Positions 24,496 to 32,786 of a stretch of DNA of 38,424 bases are shown here, piece by piece (the first letter of the stretch is position 1; each line of letters opens with the position of its first letter). The notes below the pieces were generated by a model. The model did no database searches. It saw only the letters and a program-made list of their open reading frames with translations, and was not told the DNA's origin. The stretch is from a virus. The stretch spans positions 1 through 38,424 of IMG/VR virus record IMGVR_UViG_3300046009_004644; one strand, written 5' to 3'. The translations under genes and the position numbers were made by a program.

Positions 24496-25868
24496 TTATA
24501 GCCCTTTCGTTTCATAGCGTCGAGCAAGATTTGTTCGACTTCTTTTTTCGTTGTTACGCGCTCTAACACCAATTCGTCGACGGTGTCTTTCGCGAGAATG
24601 TTATAAATAAAAGTCGGGCGGTCGTGTCCGCTTTGCGCTTGGCGAGTCGCCCCGATTCGTTCGATAAATTGCAAGCGGTTCTCTAAATTCCAATCAAGCG
24701 CGAAGAACGCAAGAATGTTCGTTATGTCTTGCAAACCGTCGATCCCGTGCCCCATGCTGGCAGGGTGCGCAATCCCGAGCGGCACCTCGCCGCGCTTGAA
24801 CTTCGCCAATCCCTCGGGCGTCGACAGATTGACGGCGCCCTTAAATCGCTTAAGCAGTCGCGCCGCGTCGCTTTTGAAGTTGTACGCGCACAAAACAGGC
24901 ATTCCGCCCGCTTCTTCGATAATCGATTCGAGAACATCGAATTTCGCGTCGTGGATTTCTTCCCAATCCTTCGCACCTTCGCCGACATACGCCGCGCCGT
25001 TCGCGATTTGCAAACACTTTTGCGTTTTGGCGGCGGCGTTAAACGCTTCGACTTCATGCCCCGACAACTCCATAAACATTTTTCTTTCCATGTCGTTGTA
25101 AAGTTGTTTAGCTTTTGCGGGCAAATCGACAAACAGGTTTGTGACGACGGGCTCGTGCAAGTCGAACCAATCGCGGGCATCAATCGCGATAGTGATGTCG
25201 GCGAGGGCTTTTTGTATTTGATCCTGGGCATATTCGTTCGGCAAAATACCGAACCCATCGAACGAGGTGCGGAACCAACGGGATTTGAAAGCGTCGAAGC
25301 TTTTACCCAAGCGCGCACCTTTGTCGACAAACCAGTTTTGACCCCAAAGGGCTTGTAAGCCGCGAGCGCTTGGCGTTCCCGTTAAATTCACATAGCGCTT
25401 AATCTTTGTGTGCGCGACACTCGCGAACGCCTTTGCGCGCTTGGTGCCTTGCCGCAAGCGGAACCCTGAAAGCTTCGAAGCTTCGTCGACGATCACCGTT
25501 TCGAAGTTCCAACGCTCGCCCATGGTCTCGATTAGCCATGGCAAATTCTCGAAATTGGTCGTGTAAATATCGGCACGGGTGCGAAGGGCTTCGCGGCGTT
25601 GCTTCTCGTTCCCGACAATCGGCACGACGCGCAAGTGTGCGAGGTGGTTCCACTTTGCCGCTTCATCTTTCCAGGTGTCGCGAGCAACGCGCAACGGGGC
25701 GACGACTAGCACGGGGGCATCTTCGACGAGAAAAAGGGCGTCGAGCGCGTTAAGCGTCGACACGGTCTTGCCCGTACCCATTCCCGCCCATACGTTGCAC
25801 CGTGGATTGTCGAGAATGTGGTTTGTTATTAGTTCGCCGTAAGGGCGGGCGACGAAATCACGCGGCAT
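24492..25868 (-). CDS. SNF2-like DEAD/H-box helicase
   Basis: The 458-residue superfamily 2 ATPase has Walker A GMGTGKT (29-35), motif II DEAS (128-131), motif III LTGTP (162-166) and a motif VI-like RIGATRQAQ (404-412), where the typical RIGRxGQ pattern is changed. It probably remodels or unwinds DNA in replication or recombination. Such helicases regularly sit next to a VRR-NUC nuclease in phage replication clusters, as here, where the two overlap by eleven bases. Confidence 0.93.
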   Translation of the reverse strand: MPRDFVARPYGELITNHILDNPRCNVWAGMGTGKTVSTLNALDALFLVEDAPVLVVAPLRVARDTWKDEAAKWNHLAHLRVVPIVGNEKQRREALRTRADIYTTNFENLPWLIETMGERWNFETVIVDEASKLSGFRLRQGTKRAKAFASVAHTKIKRYVNLTGTPSARGLQALWGQNWFVDKGARLGKSFDAFKSRWFRTSFDGFGILPNEYAQDQIQKALADITIAIDARDWFDLHEPVVTNLFVDLPAKAKQLYNDMERKMFMELSGHEVEAFNAAAKTQKCLQIANGAAYVGEGAKDWEEIHDAKFDVLESIIEEAGGMPVLCAYNFKSDAARLLKRFKGAVNLSTPEGLAKFKRGEVPLGIAHPASMGHGIDGLQDITNILAFFALDWNLENRLQFIERIGATRQAQSGHDRPTFIYNILAKDTVDELVLERVTTKKEVEQILLDAMKRKGYK

Positions 25869-26157
25869 TTTGCAAACCCCTTTTTCGTTTAATCATCGCG
25901 ACCAATAGGTCGGCGGCTTCGTTCGAGTCAAGCAGGCAAACCCAGGCACCTTGATTTCGCATTCGTTTGTGTTCGCGCTCTTGGTGCGCTTCGAGCGTTT
26001 TGCCCGTTGCTTTAAGTTCCACGAACACGACAAACCCATTCATTAAAACAATGCGGTCGGGTGCGCCGCGGCGTCCTATCCACTTGACCTTGCGCACCTC
26101 GCCGCCCGCGGCTTTCACCTGGGCGACTAAGTATTTTTCGATTAGCGATTCGCGCAT
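25858..26157 (-). CDS. VRR-NUC nuclease
   Basis: The 99-residue protein is a minimal VRR-NUC (PD-(D/E)XK) nuclease, a family of structure-specific nucleases. The active-site pattern is visible: N-terminal Glu (ESLIEKYLV), RRGAPDRIVLM with the Asp, and FVELKA with the E-x-K, followed by QEREHKRM. I start at ATG 26157; an in-frame TTG nine bases upstream overlaps the preceding stop and is possible. Confidence 0.9.
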   Translation of the reverse strand: MRESLIEKYLVAQVKAAGGEVRKVKWIGRRGAPDRIVLMNGFVVFVELKATGKTLEAHQEREHKRMRNQGAWVCLLDSNEAADLLVAMIKRKRGLQNAA

Positions 26158-26159
26158 CG

Positions 26160-26354
26160 TTACCAACCCCGCGCAAGTTGGTTCTTAGTGACGATGCTCT
26201 CGCAATCGATTTGCGCGGCGCGTTTCATAATCTCGCGCTCGCGGTTTTGCACGTAGTCGCGCAATTGGTACACCGATTCGAGTTCGCGCACCAGGGCGCG
26301 GCGTTCGCGGCGCAATTTGCGAGCGCGTAAATAGGCTTTTATTTGCTTAATCAT
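26160..26354 (-). CDS. Small basic coiled-coil protein
   Basis: The 64-residue protein begins MIKQIKAYLRARKLRRERRA and continues with heptad-like LVRELESVYQLRDYVQNRE. It is strongly basic at the N-terminus. The ATG overlaps the end of the upstream gene by eight bases and the stop lies two bases before the nuclease ATG. No family recognised; possibly a nucleic-acid-binding accessory of the replication cluster. Confidence 0.65.
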   Translation of the reverse strand: MIKQIKAYLRARKLRRERRALVRELESVYQLRDYVQNREREIMKRAAQIDCESIVTKNQLARGW

Positions 26355-26613
26355 TTTTAGTTTGCTCCGTGTTGTATTTGCAGATTGCCCAATACAAGGT
26401 CTCCCATGCGTCGTGCCCTTGGGGCGAATCGTTCCATTTAAAAAGGCTGACAAGTAAATCGCCCTCGGCGTTAAATAGGCGGACGGCATTCGCCGCGATC
26501 ATCAACTCGCGGGCGAAGTCGTCTTCGTGCCCTGGGTAAATCGCGCGAACCGCTTCGACGTTCGCTTGATAGCACTTGGTTTTCTTAATCGTTTTTAGCG
26601 TGTAGCGTTTCAT
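26347..26613 (-). CDS. Unknown small replication-cluster protein
   Basis: The 88-residue protein starts MKRYTLKTIKKTKCYQ and includes YPGHEDDFARELMIAANAVR and HDAWETLYWAICKYN. It has mixed helical and aromatic character and no motif I can name. It follows the polymerase stop after two bases, so it belongs to the same transcript. Confidence 0.7.
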   Translation of the reverse strand: MKRYTLKTIKKTKCYQANVEAVRAIYPGHEDDFARELMIAANAVRLFNAEGDLLVSLFKWNDSPQGHDAWETLYWAICKYNTEQTKND

Positions 26614-26615
26614 CG

Positions 26616-28691
26616 TTAATCCTTCTTATATCGATAAGTTTCAAAGCCCGCAGCGGCGAGCGGCATGCCCTCCGCCCAATGCGGAACGGCGGCAAGCAAT
26701 TCGCTTAGTTCGTCGCTCGAATAGTCGGCGGTGTCGGGTGTTTCGGTTAAAAGTTCGTCATGTACTGATAAAACAATTTCATAGCCCTTGTTCTCGATTT
26801 CGGGCATGTTCGCCGCCATGACATCGCGGGCGACGGCTTGGCAAACGTTCTCGAATAACTTGCCGCCGTAGGTTTGCAAGCGGCTCCATTTGCGCGAATA
26901 TTGATTGACACCCATATAGGTAATTTTCTCTTTTTCAATCGCTGGCGACGGGTAGCAAATCGCACGACCCGAAGGCAAACCGATTCGCAACCAATTGCCG
27001 TCGCGGCGCACTTTCAACACCCGACAAATAAATGTTTTGCCTGGGCAGTCGATAGCGGCACGAACCGACGAATCGAGTTCTTTCCATAGCGACGCGATAT
27101 TCGGGTGCGCTTCTCGCCATGCCAACTTAAACGACTCGCAAGTCAACCAAGCGCGTTCGGATAAGCCCAAAGCGCGGTCGGGGTCGCGGTTTTGTTTGCG
27201 GTGCCATTCGAGCATGATGTTTGCTTGACCCCACACATTCGGCGGGATAGCGCGGGCGGCTTTGGCGGCGAGTTCGTCCAAGTCGATACCATAAGCCGCC
27301 GCGAAGGTGACAAACGCCCCGACGCCGCCCTCATAACCTAGCGCCAATTCCTGAACCTTGCCGATTTGCCGTTGGTCTTTGGTGACGTCTTCGGGTGCAA
27401 CGCCGAACGACTTCGAATAGGCTAGTTTGTACAAATCCGCGCCGATTCCCGCGTCGTAATCCCGAAACGCTTTAAGCTTCCAGGTTTCGCCCGCGAGCCA
27501 AGCTTGCACACGTCCCTCGATGTTCGATAAATCGGCAATGCAAAGCTTCTTGTTCTCGGGGGCGACGATGCACCCGCGAATGGCGCTCGATGTTAATTGC
27601 ATGACGTTGTCGACGACTAGGTCGGCGCAATCGGCTTTGAGCGCTTCGATCCCGAAGTCGATTTCGTCTTGGTGCAAAGTCGGTCTCGGTAAATTTTGCG
27701 GTTGAAATAAGCGACCCGCCCATCGTCCGGTGCGACTTGCTCCGCAAAATTGCAGCAATCCACGCAAGCGACCGTCGCGGCTTGTTGCACGTTGCAAAGT
27801 GCGATATTTACTCGTCGAACTCGTCGACGCTTGCAAACGCACCTTAAGCAATTCGCGCAAGCCCATCGGTAAATCGGGGTCTTCGATGCGGCGTTCGAGT
27901 GTTGCCATTTGCATGTCAGGCAACGCGACGCCGTACTCCTCCAGGATATGCGCGAGCATGGCGTCGCGTTGCGTCGCGCTTTGCACCTGTCCGTTTGTCA
28001 TTTCGACGGTGTCTTTCGCGAGCCCGACTTGTGCGCGATCTACACCCCGCACGGCGGCGTCGGCGAGTTCGAGGTCGATTGCGACGCCTCGGTCGTTAAT
28101 GCGTTGGTCGAGGTGCCACAAATCAAGCTCGAAACCCTTGTAATTCCAAAGCGGCATTTTCTTATGGATTTCGCGCATTGCTTCGATGTCTTGGCGTGCG
28201 TATTCGACGAGCTCCGCCCATTGCTTCGGGTGGGTTTCGCGGGTGGCGCGGCGGATTTTGCTTTTCTTTGGGCGGGGTTTGCAAAACAACTGGATAAGCG
28301 CTTTGCCCGCTTTGTCTTTCGCTTTGTCCGCAGGAATACCAAGCGCGACGCACAAGTCGCCAAGCGCACCAGGCAAGCCGTGGGCGAGGGCTTGAACCAT
28401 CGTATCGCGCCAACGCTCGGGGCGAGTGACGCACGACGGCAACACTTGCGCCCCTAAGACGGTGCGGTCGAAGTGCGAATTTTGCGCCCATAGTTCGGGC
28501 GCTTTTATAAGCGCATCGTACAAACGCGGGGGTGTCTTGCCGGATTCGTCCGTGCAATCCCAAACCGCGGCGGGCTCGTCGTCAATCGCCCAAGCAAAAA
28601 GCAATATTTCGACATTTTCCGCGTAAGCGTGTACACCGTTTTTAATCGGCGTTTCGCTGTACGTTTCAAGATCGAGCCACAATTTTTGCAT
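26616..28691 (-). CDS. Family A DNA polymerase with 3'-5' exonuclease
   Basis: The 691-residue polymerase replicates the phage genome. Exonuclease residues are visible: Exo I WLDLET (Asp7, Glu9), Exo II NSHFDRTVL near 92-95 and the Exo III region YARQDIEAM. The polymerase domain has motif A (ADLSNIEGR), motif B (GKVQELALGYEGG) and motif C (SVHDELL, His644-Asp645-Glu646). The N-terminal 5' nuclease of bacterial Pol I is absent, as usual for phage enzymes. GAGG lies upstream of the ATG. About 190 bases separate it from the SSB-like gene. Confidence 0.96.
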   Translation of the reverse strand: MQKLWLDLETYSETPIKNGVHAYAENVEILLFAWAIDDEPAAVWDCTDESGKTPPRLYDALIKAPELWAQNSHFDRTVLGAQVLPSCVTRPERWRDTMVQALAHGLPGALGDLCVALGIPADKAKDKAGKALIQLFCKPRPKKSKIRRATRETHPKQWAELVEYARQDIEAMREIHKKMPLWNYKGFELDLWHLDQRINDRGVAIDLELADAAVRGVDRAQVGLAKDTVEMTNGQVQSATQRDAMLAHILEEYGVALPDMQMATLERRIEDPDLPMGLRELLKVRLQASTSSTSKYRTLQRATSRDGRLRGLLQFCGASRTGRWAGRLFQPQNLPRPTLHQDEIDFGIEALKADCADLVVDNVMQLTSSAIRGCIVAPENKKLCIADLSNIEGRVQAWLAGETWKLKAFRDYDAGIGADLYKLAYSKSFGVAPEDVTKDQRQIGKVQELALGYEGGVGAFVTFAAAYGIDLDELAAKAARAIPPNVWGQANIMLEWHRKQNRDPDRALGLSERAWLTCESFKLAWREAHPNIASLWKELDSSVRAAIDCPGKTFICRVLKVRRDGNWLRIGLPSGRAICYPSPAIEKEKITYMGVNQYSRKWSRLQTYGGKLFENVCQAVARDVMAANMPEIENKGYEIVLSVHDELLTETPDTADYSSDELSELLAAVPHWAEGMPLAAAGFETYRYKKD

Positions 28692-28879
28692 GTTGAAAAC
28701 CTCGTTAAATTTGTAAAATAATCCGTTGCCTAAAATTCAGGGTTCCACTTAACGCAGCGCCCCCGCATGCCGATTTCGAGCCCCCATGATGTACACGCGG
28801 GCGGGGTCTCGATTTCGTTTTAAGCCTGTTTAGCGCGTGGATTAGTCGCACCGAGAAGTGCGCCGCCCCGCTTAAACTG

Positions 28880-29431
28880 TTAAGCCAAGTCGTCGGCGGT
28901 TGCGCCTTCTTCGAGGTCGTCGAAGTCGTCTTCGCTTGCCGATTGACCGCCCGCAAACGCATCGCCGTCGCGGTTGAATTGAACACCCGCGAGCGAAGCA
29001 TTAACGCGCTTGCCGTAGTTGTTATCTTGTGCCCACAATTCGAACACCGCATTCACATAACAGCCCGCGTAAATAATGCCGTCCGACTCCGTGACGGGTG
29101 ATTTGTCGCGGTTCAATACGGTAGGGCGAACCGCGTTGCGGGCGGATATGTAGAGCATGTTTTCAAATCCCGCGTATTGGGCTTTCAAATCGCCGTCGTG
29201 CAATGCGGTCTTATCCGCGGCGCGCATCGCTTTAAGTTGTACGTCGGCTTTTGCGCCCCATTTGTCCTTGGCGACTTGCTCGATTGCCGCGTTAATTTCT
29301 TTCACTTGCGGGTCGTTCGGGTCGATCAAGAACGAAGCCGAAAAAGCGGGCTTGCCTTCACCCGCGACCGTCGTCGTCGCTTCGAATAAATTTGGGAATG
29401 CTAAACGCACGTTTTGAATACGAATTTTCAT
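28880..29431 (-). CDS. DUF2815 single-strand-binding-like protein
   Basis: The 183-residue protein matches DUF2815, an OB-fold family that acts as phage ssDNA-binding proteins. Recognisable parts are the start KIRIQNVRLAFPNLFEA, the ASFLIDPNDP stretch, and the C-terminal GCYVNAVFELWAQDNNYGKR. The tail (ASEDDFDDLEEGATADD) is very acidic, as in SSBs that recruit partner proteins. Position beside the polymerase supports a replication role. An AGGA site precedes the ATG. Confidence 0.9.
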   Translation of the reverse strand: MKIRIQNVRLAFPNLFEATTTVAGEGKPAFSASFLIDPNDPQVKEINAAIEQVAKDKWGAKADVQLKAMRAADKTALHDGDLKAQYAGFENMLYISARNAVRPTVLNRDKSPVTESDGIIYAGCYVNAVFELWAQDNNYGKRVNASLAGVQFNRDGDAFAGGQSASEDDFDDLEEGATADDLA

Positions 29432-29600
29432 TTTCTGATGTCCTAAAAAGTTGAGGTTGGGAACTACGGGCGGACGCGACCGCTTTGTCGATTGCGTCCA
29501 TTTTTCTAAAAGTTGAGCCTTCTACCAGCGACGCCATGACAAGCGCGTCGCGGATATGTGGCGGGAATACGTCGGCAATTTCCTTACGCAAGATCATCAC
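29358..29600 (-). CDS. Possible small protein overlapping SSB gene start
   Basis: An 80-residue frame starts MMILRKEIADVFPPHIRDAL and overlaps the DUF2800 gene end by 17 bases and the SSB gene start by 74. The first 55 residues, outside the SSB gene, look protein-like (helical, amphipathic), and the 150-base gap otherwise has no gene. The last 25 residues lie in the SSB gene in another frame, which lowers confidence. Function unknown. Confidence 0.5.
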   Translation of the reverse strand: MMILRKEIADVFPPHIRDALVMASLVEGSTFRKMDAIDKAVASARSSQPQLFRTSENENSYSKRAFSIPKFIRSDDDGRG

Positions 29601-30807
29601 CGACGGCGTCGAACATTTCTTCGGTGGGTGTTATCACCAGGGCGGGGCGCTTGTCGCTAACGGGGGCAACACTTGGCGCACCTGTCTTGCGACTAATAAC
29701 TTCTTGCGCTTTTTCCCATCGTGACGGCGACCCCTTCAAAACCTTTTCCGCCGTGGTCGGTGAAATCAGTTTTTTGTCGTACATTTCATCGATCTTTAAG
29801 CGGAACGATTTCAAAAGCTTTTCGGCTTCTTCTTCGTCGCTCCAAGCGCGAGCCCCTTGCTTGCCCGCTACTAGCTTGTAACCTGGTACGTCTTCGCCCT
29901 TAAGCAAAGCCGATTCGGCACGGGCTCGCACCGCTTTTACAAAACCCTCGATCAAATCCGCAGCGCCGAGCAAGTTCGCTAAAACCTTGTTGTCGAACGT
30001 GCGTTCGCTGGCGGCTTCGAGCGCGGGGCGAAGCGGTTGCGTTAAGTCGACAAAGTCGTCGGTGATGATTTCGACGACGTGCTTCGCAATCGCAGGGCAA
30101 GCGCCTTTCGCTTTGCAAAAGCGGCATTGCGACTCGCCGACCGTCAAGCTTTCGGCGATTAGCTCGGGCGACTCGATGCAAGCTTGCGCAAGCTTCGCCG
30201 CGGCTTGGGCTTTGGCGCCAAAAGCCAAGAGTTCGTCGACCGTGCAATTCCATTCGCTTACATGGTGTAAGCGCGGTTGGTGTACGACCATACAAATATT
30301 TTTGAAGTCGCCTAACCATCCGAACTCATGCAAGCACCCCAGGGCGTAAAGTTGCAATTGCTCGTTGAACTCGGCGTCGACGCGAACGCCTTTGCCATAT
30401 TTCAAATCAATAATGGTGATCGTGTCGCCCGATAGAATGACGGCGTCGCTCGTTCCGAATTGGTCGGGGATGCCGACAAAGATCGAGAACTCGACACGTT
30501 GCTCGACCATGAGTTCGCCGCCCTGGGCGTACCCGTGAACGAGGTCGATGTAGTCTTGCACGTAGTCGACCATTTCGTCGGTTAGCTTCACCGAACGCGT
30601 TATGCCGTGGTCGTCAAAGGTGAACGTTTCACCCGTAGAGCGCTTCTTGCCCGATTCGAGAACGTAAGCGGCGAGGGCGTGGGCGGCGGTGCCTTCCTGG
30701 GCGAACTCGCTCCCTTTATCCTCGAATTTCGATTCGAGGGCGAGCGATCCCGCGCAAGACATCCAACGGTGCGCGCCGCTTGGGGAAAATTTAGCGTGTT
30801 GGCTCAT
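29584..30807 (-). CDS. DUF2800 protein, RecB-like nuclease fold
   Basis: The 407-residue protein fits DUF2800, a PD-(D/E)XK nuclease-like family of phage replication clusters. The start (KFSPSGAHRWMSCAGSLALE), the active-site region with GTSDAVILSGDTITIIDLKYG (D and the D-x-K), and a Cys cluster CRFCKAKGACP near 230-240 resemble RecB/Cas4-type nucleases with an Fe-S or zinc site. It probably processes DNA ends in recombination with the neighbouring SSB-like protein. Its start overlaps the upstream stop by four bases. Confidence 0.88.
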   Translation of the reverse strand: MSQHAKFSPSGAHRWMSCAGSLALESKFEDKGSEFAQEGTAAHALAAYVLESGKKRSTGETFTFDDHGITRSVKLTDEMVDYVQDYIDLVHGYAQGGELMVEQRVEFSIFVGIPDQFGTSDAVILSGDTITIIDLKYGKGVRVDAEFNEQLQLYALGCLHEFGWLGDFKNICMVVHQPRLHHVSEWNCTVDELLAFGAKAQAAAKLAQACIESPELIAESLTVGESQCRFCKAKGACPAIAKHVVEIITDDFVDLTQPLRPALEAASERTFDNKVLANLLGAADLIEGFVKAVRARAESALLKGEDVPGYKLVAGKQGARAWSDEEEAEKLLKSFRLKIDEMYDKKLISPTTAEKVLKGSPSRWEKAQEVISRKTGAPSVAPVSDKRPALVITPTEEMFDAVGDDLA

Positions 30808-31658
30808 GCTTGCACCAATTCGCCGTTTGTTACGCGATACCAGGTATCGGCGACAATGTTTTCGCCCTCAATACCAACCGCGACGCGCAGTTTTTCGTTA
30901 TCGTCCAAGAAAGGAAGTGCAAAAACGCCGCCGACACCAACTTTCGCACGACCATTTATGCCCGCGACCATAGCGATCGTTTTTTCGCCTTTTGCTTCTG
31001 CCGTGCTGGAATAACCCGACGATGCTGCCGTGCTGTAATTACCCGACGATGCTGCCGTGCTGGAATAACCCGACGATGCTGCCGTGCTGGAATAACCCGA
31101 CGATGCTGCCTTGCTGTAATTACCCGACGATGCTGCCGTGCTGGAATAACCCGACGATGCTGCCGTGCTGGATTCACCCGACGATGCTGCCGTGCTGGAT
31201 TCACCCGACGATGCTGCCTTGCTGTAATTACCCGACGATGCTGCCGTGCTGGAATAACCCGACGATGCTGCCGTGCTGGAATAACCCGACGATGCTGCCG
31301 TGCTGGATTCACCCGACGATGCTGCCTTGCTGGAATAACCCGACGATGCTGCCTTGCTGTAATTACCCGACGATGCTGCCGTGCTGGAATAACCCGACGC
31401 GCTTTGCTCCGCGCCTTCGGTTTCTTTCAAGGTGGCTTTTACCGTGTCGTCCGTATAGCTCGCGATGTTTTCAGGTGAAACGACGAACGATTCAAAAACG
31501 CGGTTTGTCAACCAATTAGAATCGTCGTATCGATGCTCCGCACGAAGCGCGGTGTTAATTTCCGCGATGTCACCGCCTTGCGGGAAGTTTTTCAGAAACC
31601 ACTGGAAGCCGTCGGCGCACGGGTTCCAACTTTTTAAAAGGTCTTTATCGAGTTTCAT
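30804..31658 (-). CDS. Phage protein with 15 nine-residue SGxxSxAAS repeats
   Basis: The 284-residue protein has three parts. The N-terminal about 85 residues include WNPCADGFQWFLKNFPQGGD, a motif of a widespread phage domain of unknown function. The middle is 15 copies of SG[YEN][SY]S[TK]AAS. The C-terminal 65 residues (starting GEKTIAMVAGINGRAKVGVGG and ending DTWYRVTNGELV) are a conserved cap. Proteins of this build occur in many phages without known role. The repeat may form a beta-solenoid. I start at ATG 31658 (MKLDKDLLKS); a longer frame upstream lacks support. Confidence 0.85.
   Translation of the reverse strand: MKLDKDLLKSWNPCADGFQWFLKNFPQGGDIAEINTALRAEHRYDDSNWLTNRVFESFVVSPENIASYTDDTVKATLKETEGAEQSASGYSSTAASSGNYSKAASSGYSSKAASSGESSTAASSGYSSTAASSGYSSTAASSGNYSKAASSGESSTAASSGESSTAASSGYSSTAASSGNYSKAASSGYSSTAASSGYSSTAASSGNYSTAASSGYSSTAEAKGEKTIAMVAGINGRAKVGVGGVFALPFLDDNEKLRVAVGIEGENIVADTWYRVTNGELVQA
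30999..31397 (-). repeat. 15 tandem 27-bp repeats
   Basis: Fourteen full 27-bp units plus 21 bases of a fifteenth, nearly identical in DNA sequence. Variation is almost confined to a few positions that switch Tyr/Glu/Asn, Ser/Tyr and Thr/Lys. In gene order the variants are YSST, NYSK, YSSK, ESST, YSST, YSST, NYSK, ESST, ESST, YSST, NYSK, YSST, YSST, NYST, YSST. The near identity implies recent expansion or homogenisation. Confidence 0.95.
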
Positions 31659-31671
31659 GTTTTCACCCGCC

Positions 31672-32088
31672 TTAAGCCGTGAACAATACCAACGCTTCGG
31701 CATATTGTTCGGGTTTTAAATCGGTGCCCTTCGCGACACCCAGGGAAGCAAGCGCGGCGATTGCTTTTTCGCGCCCGTTCGCTTGTTGGAAAGCGACAAT
31801 CGCTTTTTTCAGTTCCTCGTATGTAACGACTTCGACCTTTGCTTCGACGGACTTCCCTGCGACGTCGGCTTGTGTTTCCGTTTTCGCGGTTAAATTAGTC
31901 TTATGGGCGGGTGCCGTTTCGCTTTTTGCCGTTTTCGTTTCGGTCTTGGCGACTTTCGTGTCGACGACGGTGTCGACGTGTGCCGTCAATGCCAGGGCGG
32001 CACGGTCGGTTGTGAAAAGGTTTTTCAAATAAGCCGCGAGTGATTCGACGGCGGCGGTGTTCTCTTTAATGGCTAGTTCTAAACTCAT
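31672..32088 (-). CDS. Conserved phage protein, helical ends with Lys/Thr linker
   Basis: The 138-residue protein starts SLELAIKENTAAVESLAAYL, a helix also seen at the start of proteins in phage DUF2815/DUF2800 clusters. The middle (about 40-85) is a Lys/Thr/Ala-rich linker. The C-terminus (YEELKKAIVAFQQANGREKA, then LGVAKGTDLKPEQYAEAL) resembles the conserved C-terminal domain of such proteins, possibly an SSB- or recombinase-associated factor. Function not known. Confidence 0.75.
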   Translation of the reverse strand: MSLELAIKENTAAVESLAAYLKNLFTTDRAALALTAHVDTVVDTKVAKTETKTAKSETAPAHKTNLTAKTETQADVAGKSVEAKVEVVTYEELKKAIVAFQQANGREKAIAALASLGVAKGTDLKPEQYAEALVLFTA

Positions 32089-32099
32089 GTTTGCACCTG

Positions 32100-32453
32100 T
32101 TAAGTGTTAGGGGTTGAAAATTTCGTGGTTTTTACATTGGCGGCGATTTCTGCCAGGGCTTCGAGCGATATTTGCAAGTCGTCGATGTCCTTGTGGTTAT
32201 GCTCCGCGAGCAAGTCGCGAATCTGTTTTGCGAAGATCAAATCGGCGGCGATTGACTCCGCGTTAAGCGCTTCGGCGTCGATGTATTCAAGCACTGGCGA
32301 CAAGTCGCGCAATGTTTCCGAGTGACTTTCGAAACGTGCAAGCAATTCGATTTCGAGGTCGGTCGACGTTAATTTGTCGAGACCGTTGTCGACGTGGCGA
32401 ATCAATTCGGCGTCGGACAATAAAGAGAGGTTTGTGTGTTGGTGGTTGCTCAT
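32100..32453 (-). CDS. Unknown acidic helical early protein
   Basis: The 117-residue acidic protein has helical segments (LLSDAELIRHVDNGLDKL; DLEIELLARFESHSETLRD) and no recognised family. It lies third from the promoter of the leftward operon, between a 54-residue gene and the conserved helical protein, with short gaps of 4 and 11 bases. Confidence 0.7.
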   Translation of the reverse strand: MSNHQHTNLSLLSDAELIRHVDNGLDKLTSTDLEIELLARFESHSETLRDLSPVLEYIDAEALNAESIAADLIFAKQIRDLLAEHNHKDIDDLQISLEALAEIAANVKTTKFSTPNT

Positions 32454-32457
32454 GGCG

Positions 32458-32622
32458 TTACACTCCTTGGTTACGAGAGAGGAAACGCGCGGATGAACAC
32501 CATTTGGTCTTTAGGTAATTACCGAAGCCGTCATCCACGTAGACGGCACCGCCGTAGTAGATGCCGCCGATACTCCATGTTATTTTTAGACGCGGTGCTA
32601 GTATTTGGTCGTGTAGATACAT
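32458..32622 (-). CDS. First gene of leftward operon, 54-aa protein
   Basis: The frame starts MYLHDQILAPRLKITWSIGG and continues IYYGGAVYVDDGFGNYLKTK before a basic end. It is too short for common cut-offs but has a strong AGAGGTAAGG site seven or so bases before the ATG, sits 52 bases after the proposed leftward promoter, and ends four bases before the next gene. First genes of such operons are often host-takeover or regulatory peptides; the sequence shows no known motif. Confidence 0.75.
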   Translation of the reverse strand: MYLHDQILAPRLKITWSIGGIYYGGAVYVDDGFGNYLKTKWCSSARFLSRNQGV

Positions 32623-32651
32623 CGCCTTACCTCTCTGCTTTGTTTTATAAG

Positions 32652-32702
32652 GTTGTTTTTCTTGCTTAAAACAACTTTAGATCAAAATTCAGATGTTGTA
32701 AA
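32652..32702 (-). promoter_or_regulatory. Leftward early promoter with overlapping inverted repeat
   Basis: Reading leftward: -35 TTTACA (32702-32697), 17-base spacer, -10 TAAAGT (32679-32674). An 8-bp perfect inverted repeat, GTTGTTTT (32652-32659) and AAAACAAC (32668-32675), touches the -10 and start-site region and could be a repressor operator. Which regulator binds is unknown. Confidence 0.6.
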
Positions 32703-32733
32703 GCCTTTTGGTTGTATAAATTCGTTTTAGTCG

Positions 32734-32758
32734 AAAAAAAACCGCCCGAAGGCGGTTT
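32734..32758 (-). terminator. Terminator after repressor gene
   Basis: On the minus strand AAACCGCC, TTCG loop, GGCGGTTT followed by a run of eight T. It lies 29 bases after the repressor stop and insulates the leftward early promoter from repressor transcription. Confidence 0.9.
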
Positions 32759-32786
32759 GTATGTTTTTGTAATGTGTGGTTTTCTG

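Noticed and set aside
30999-31397. Possible CRISPR array
   Set aside because: Contiguous 27-bp units without spacers, inside a coding frame with conserved flanks.
30810-31519. Plus-strand frames of 175-222 codons with Cys/Arg- or Pro/Trp-rich repeats over the 27-bp array
   Set aside because: The repeat length is a multiple of three and keeps all frames open; the conserved end domains are in the minus-strand frame.
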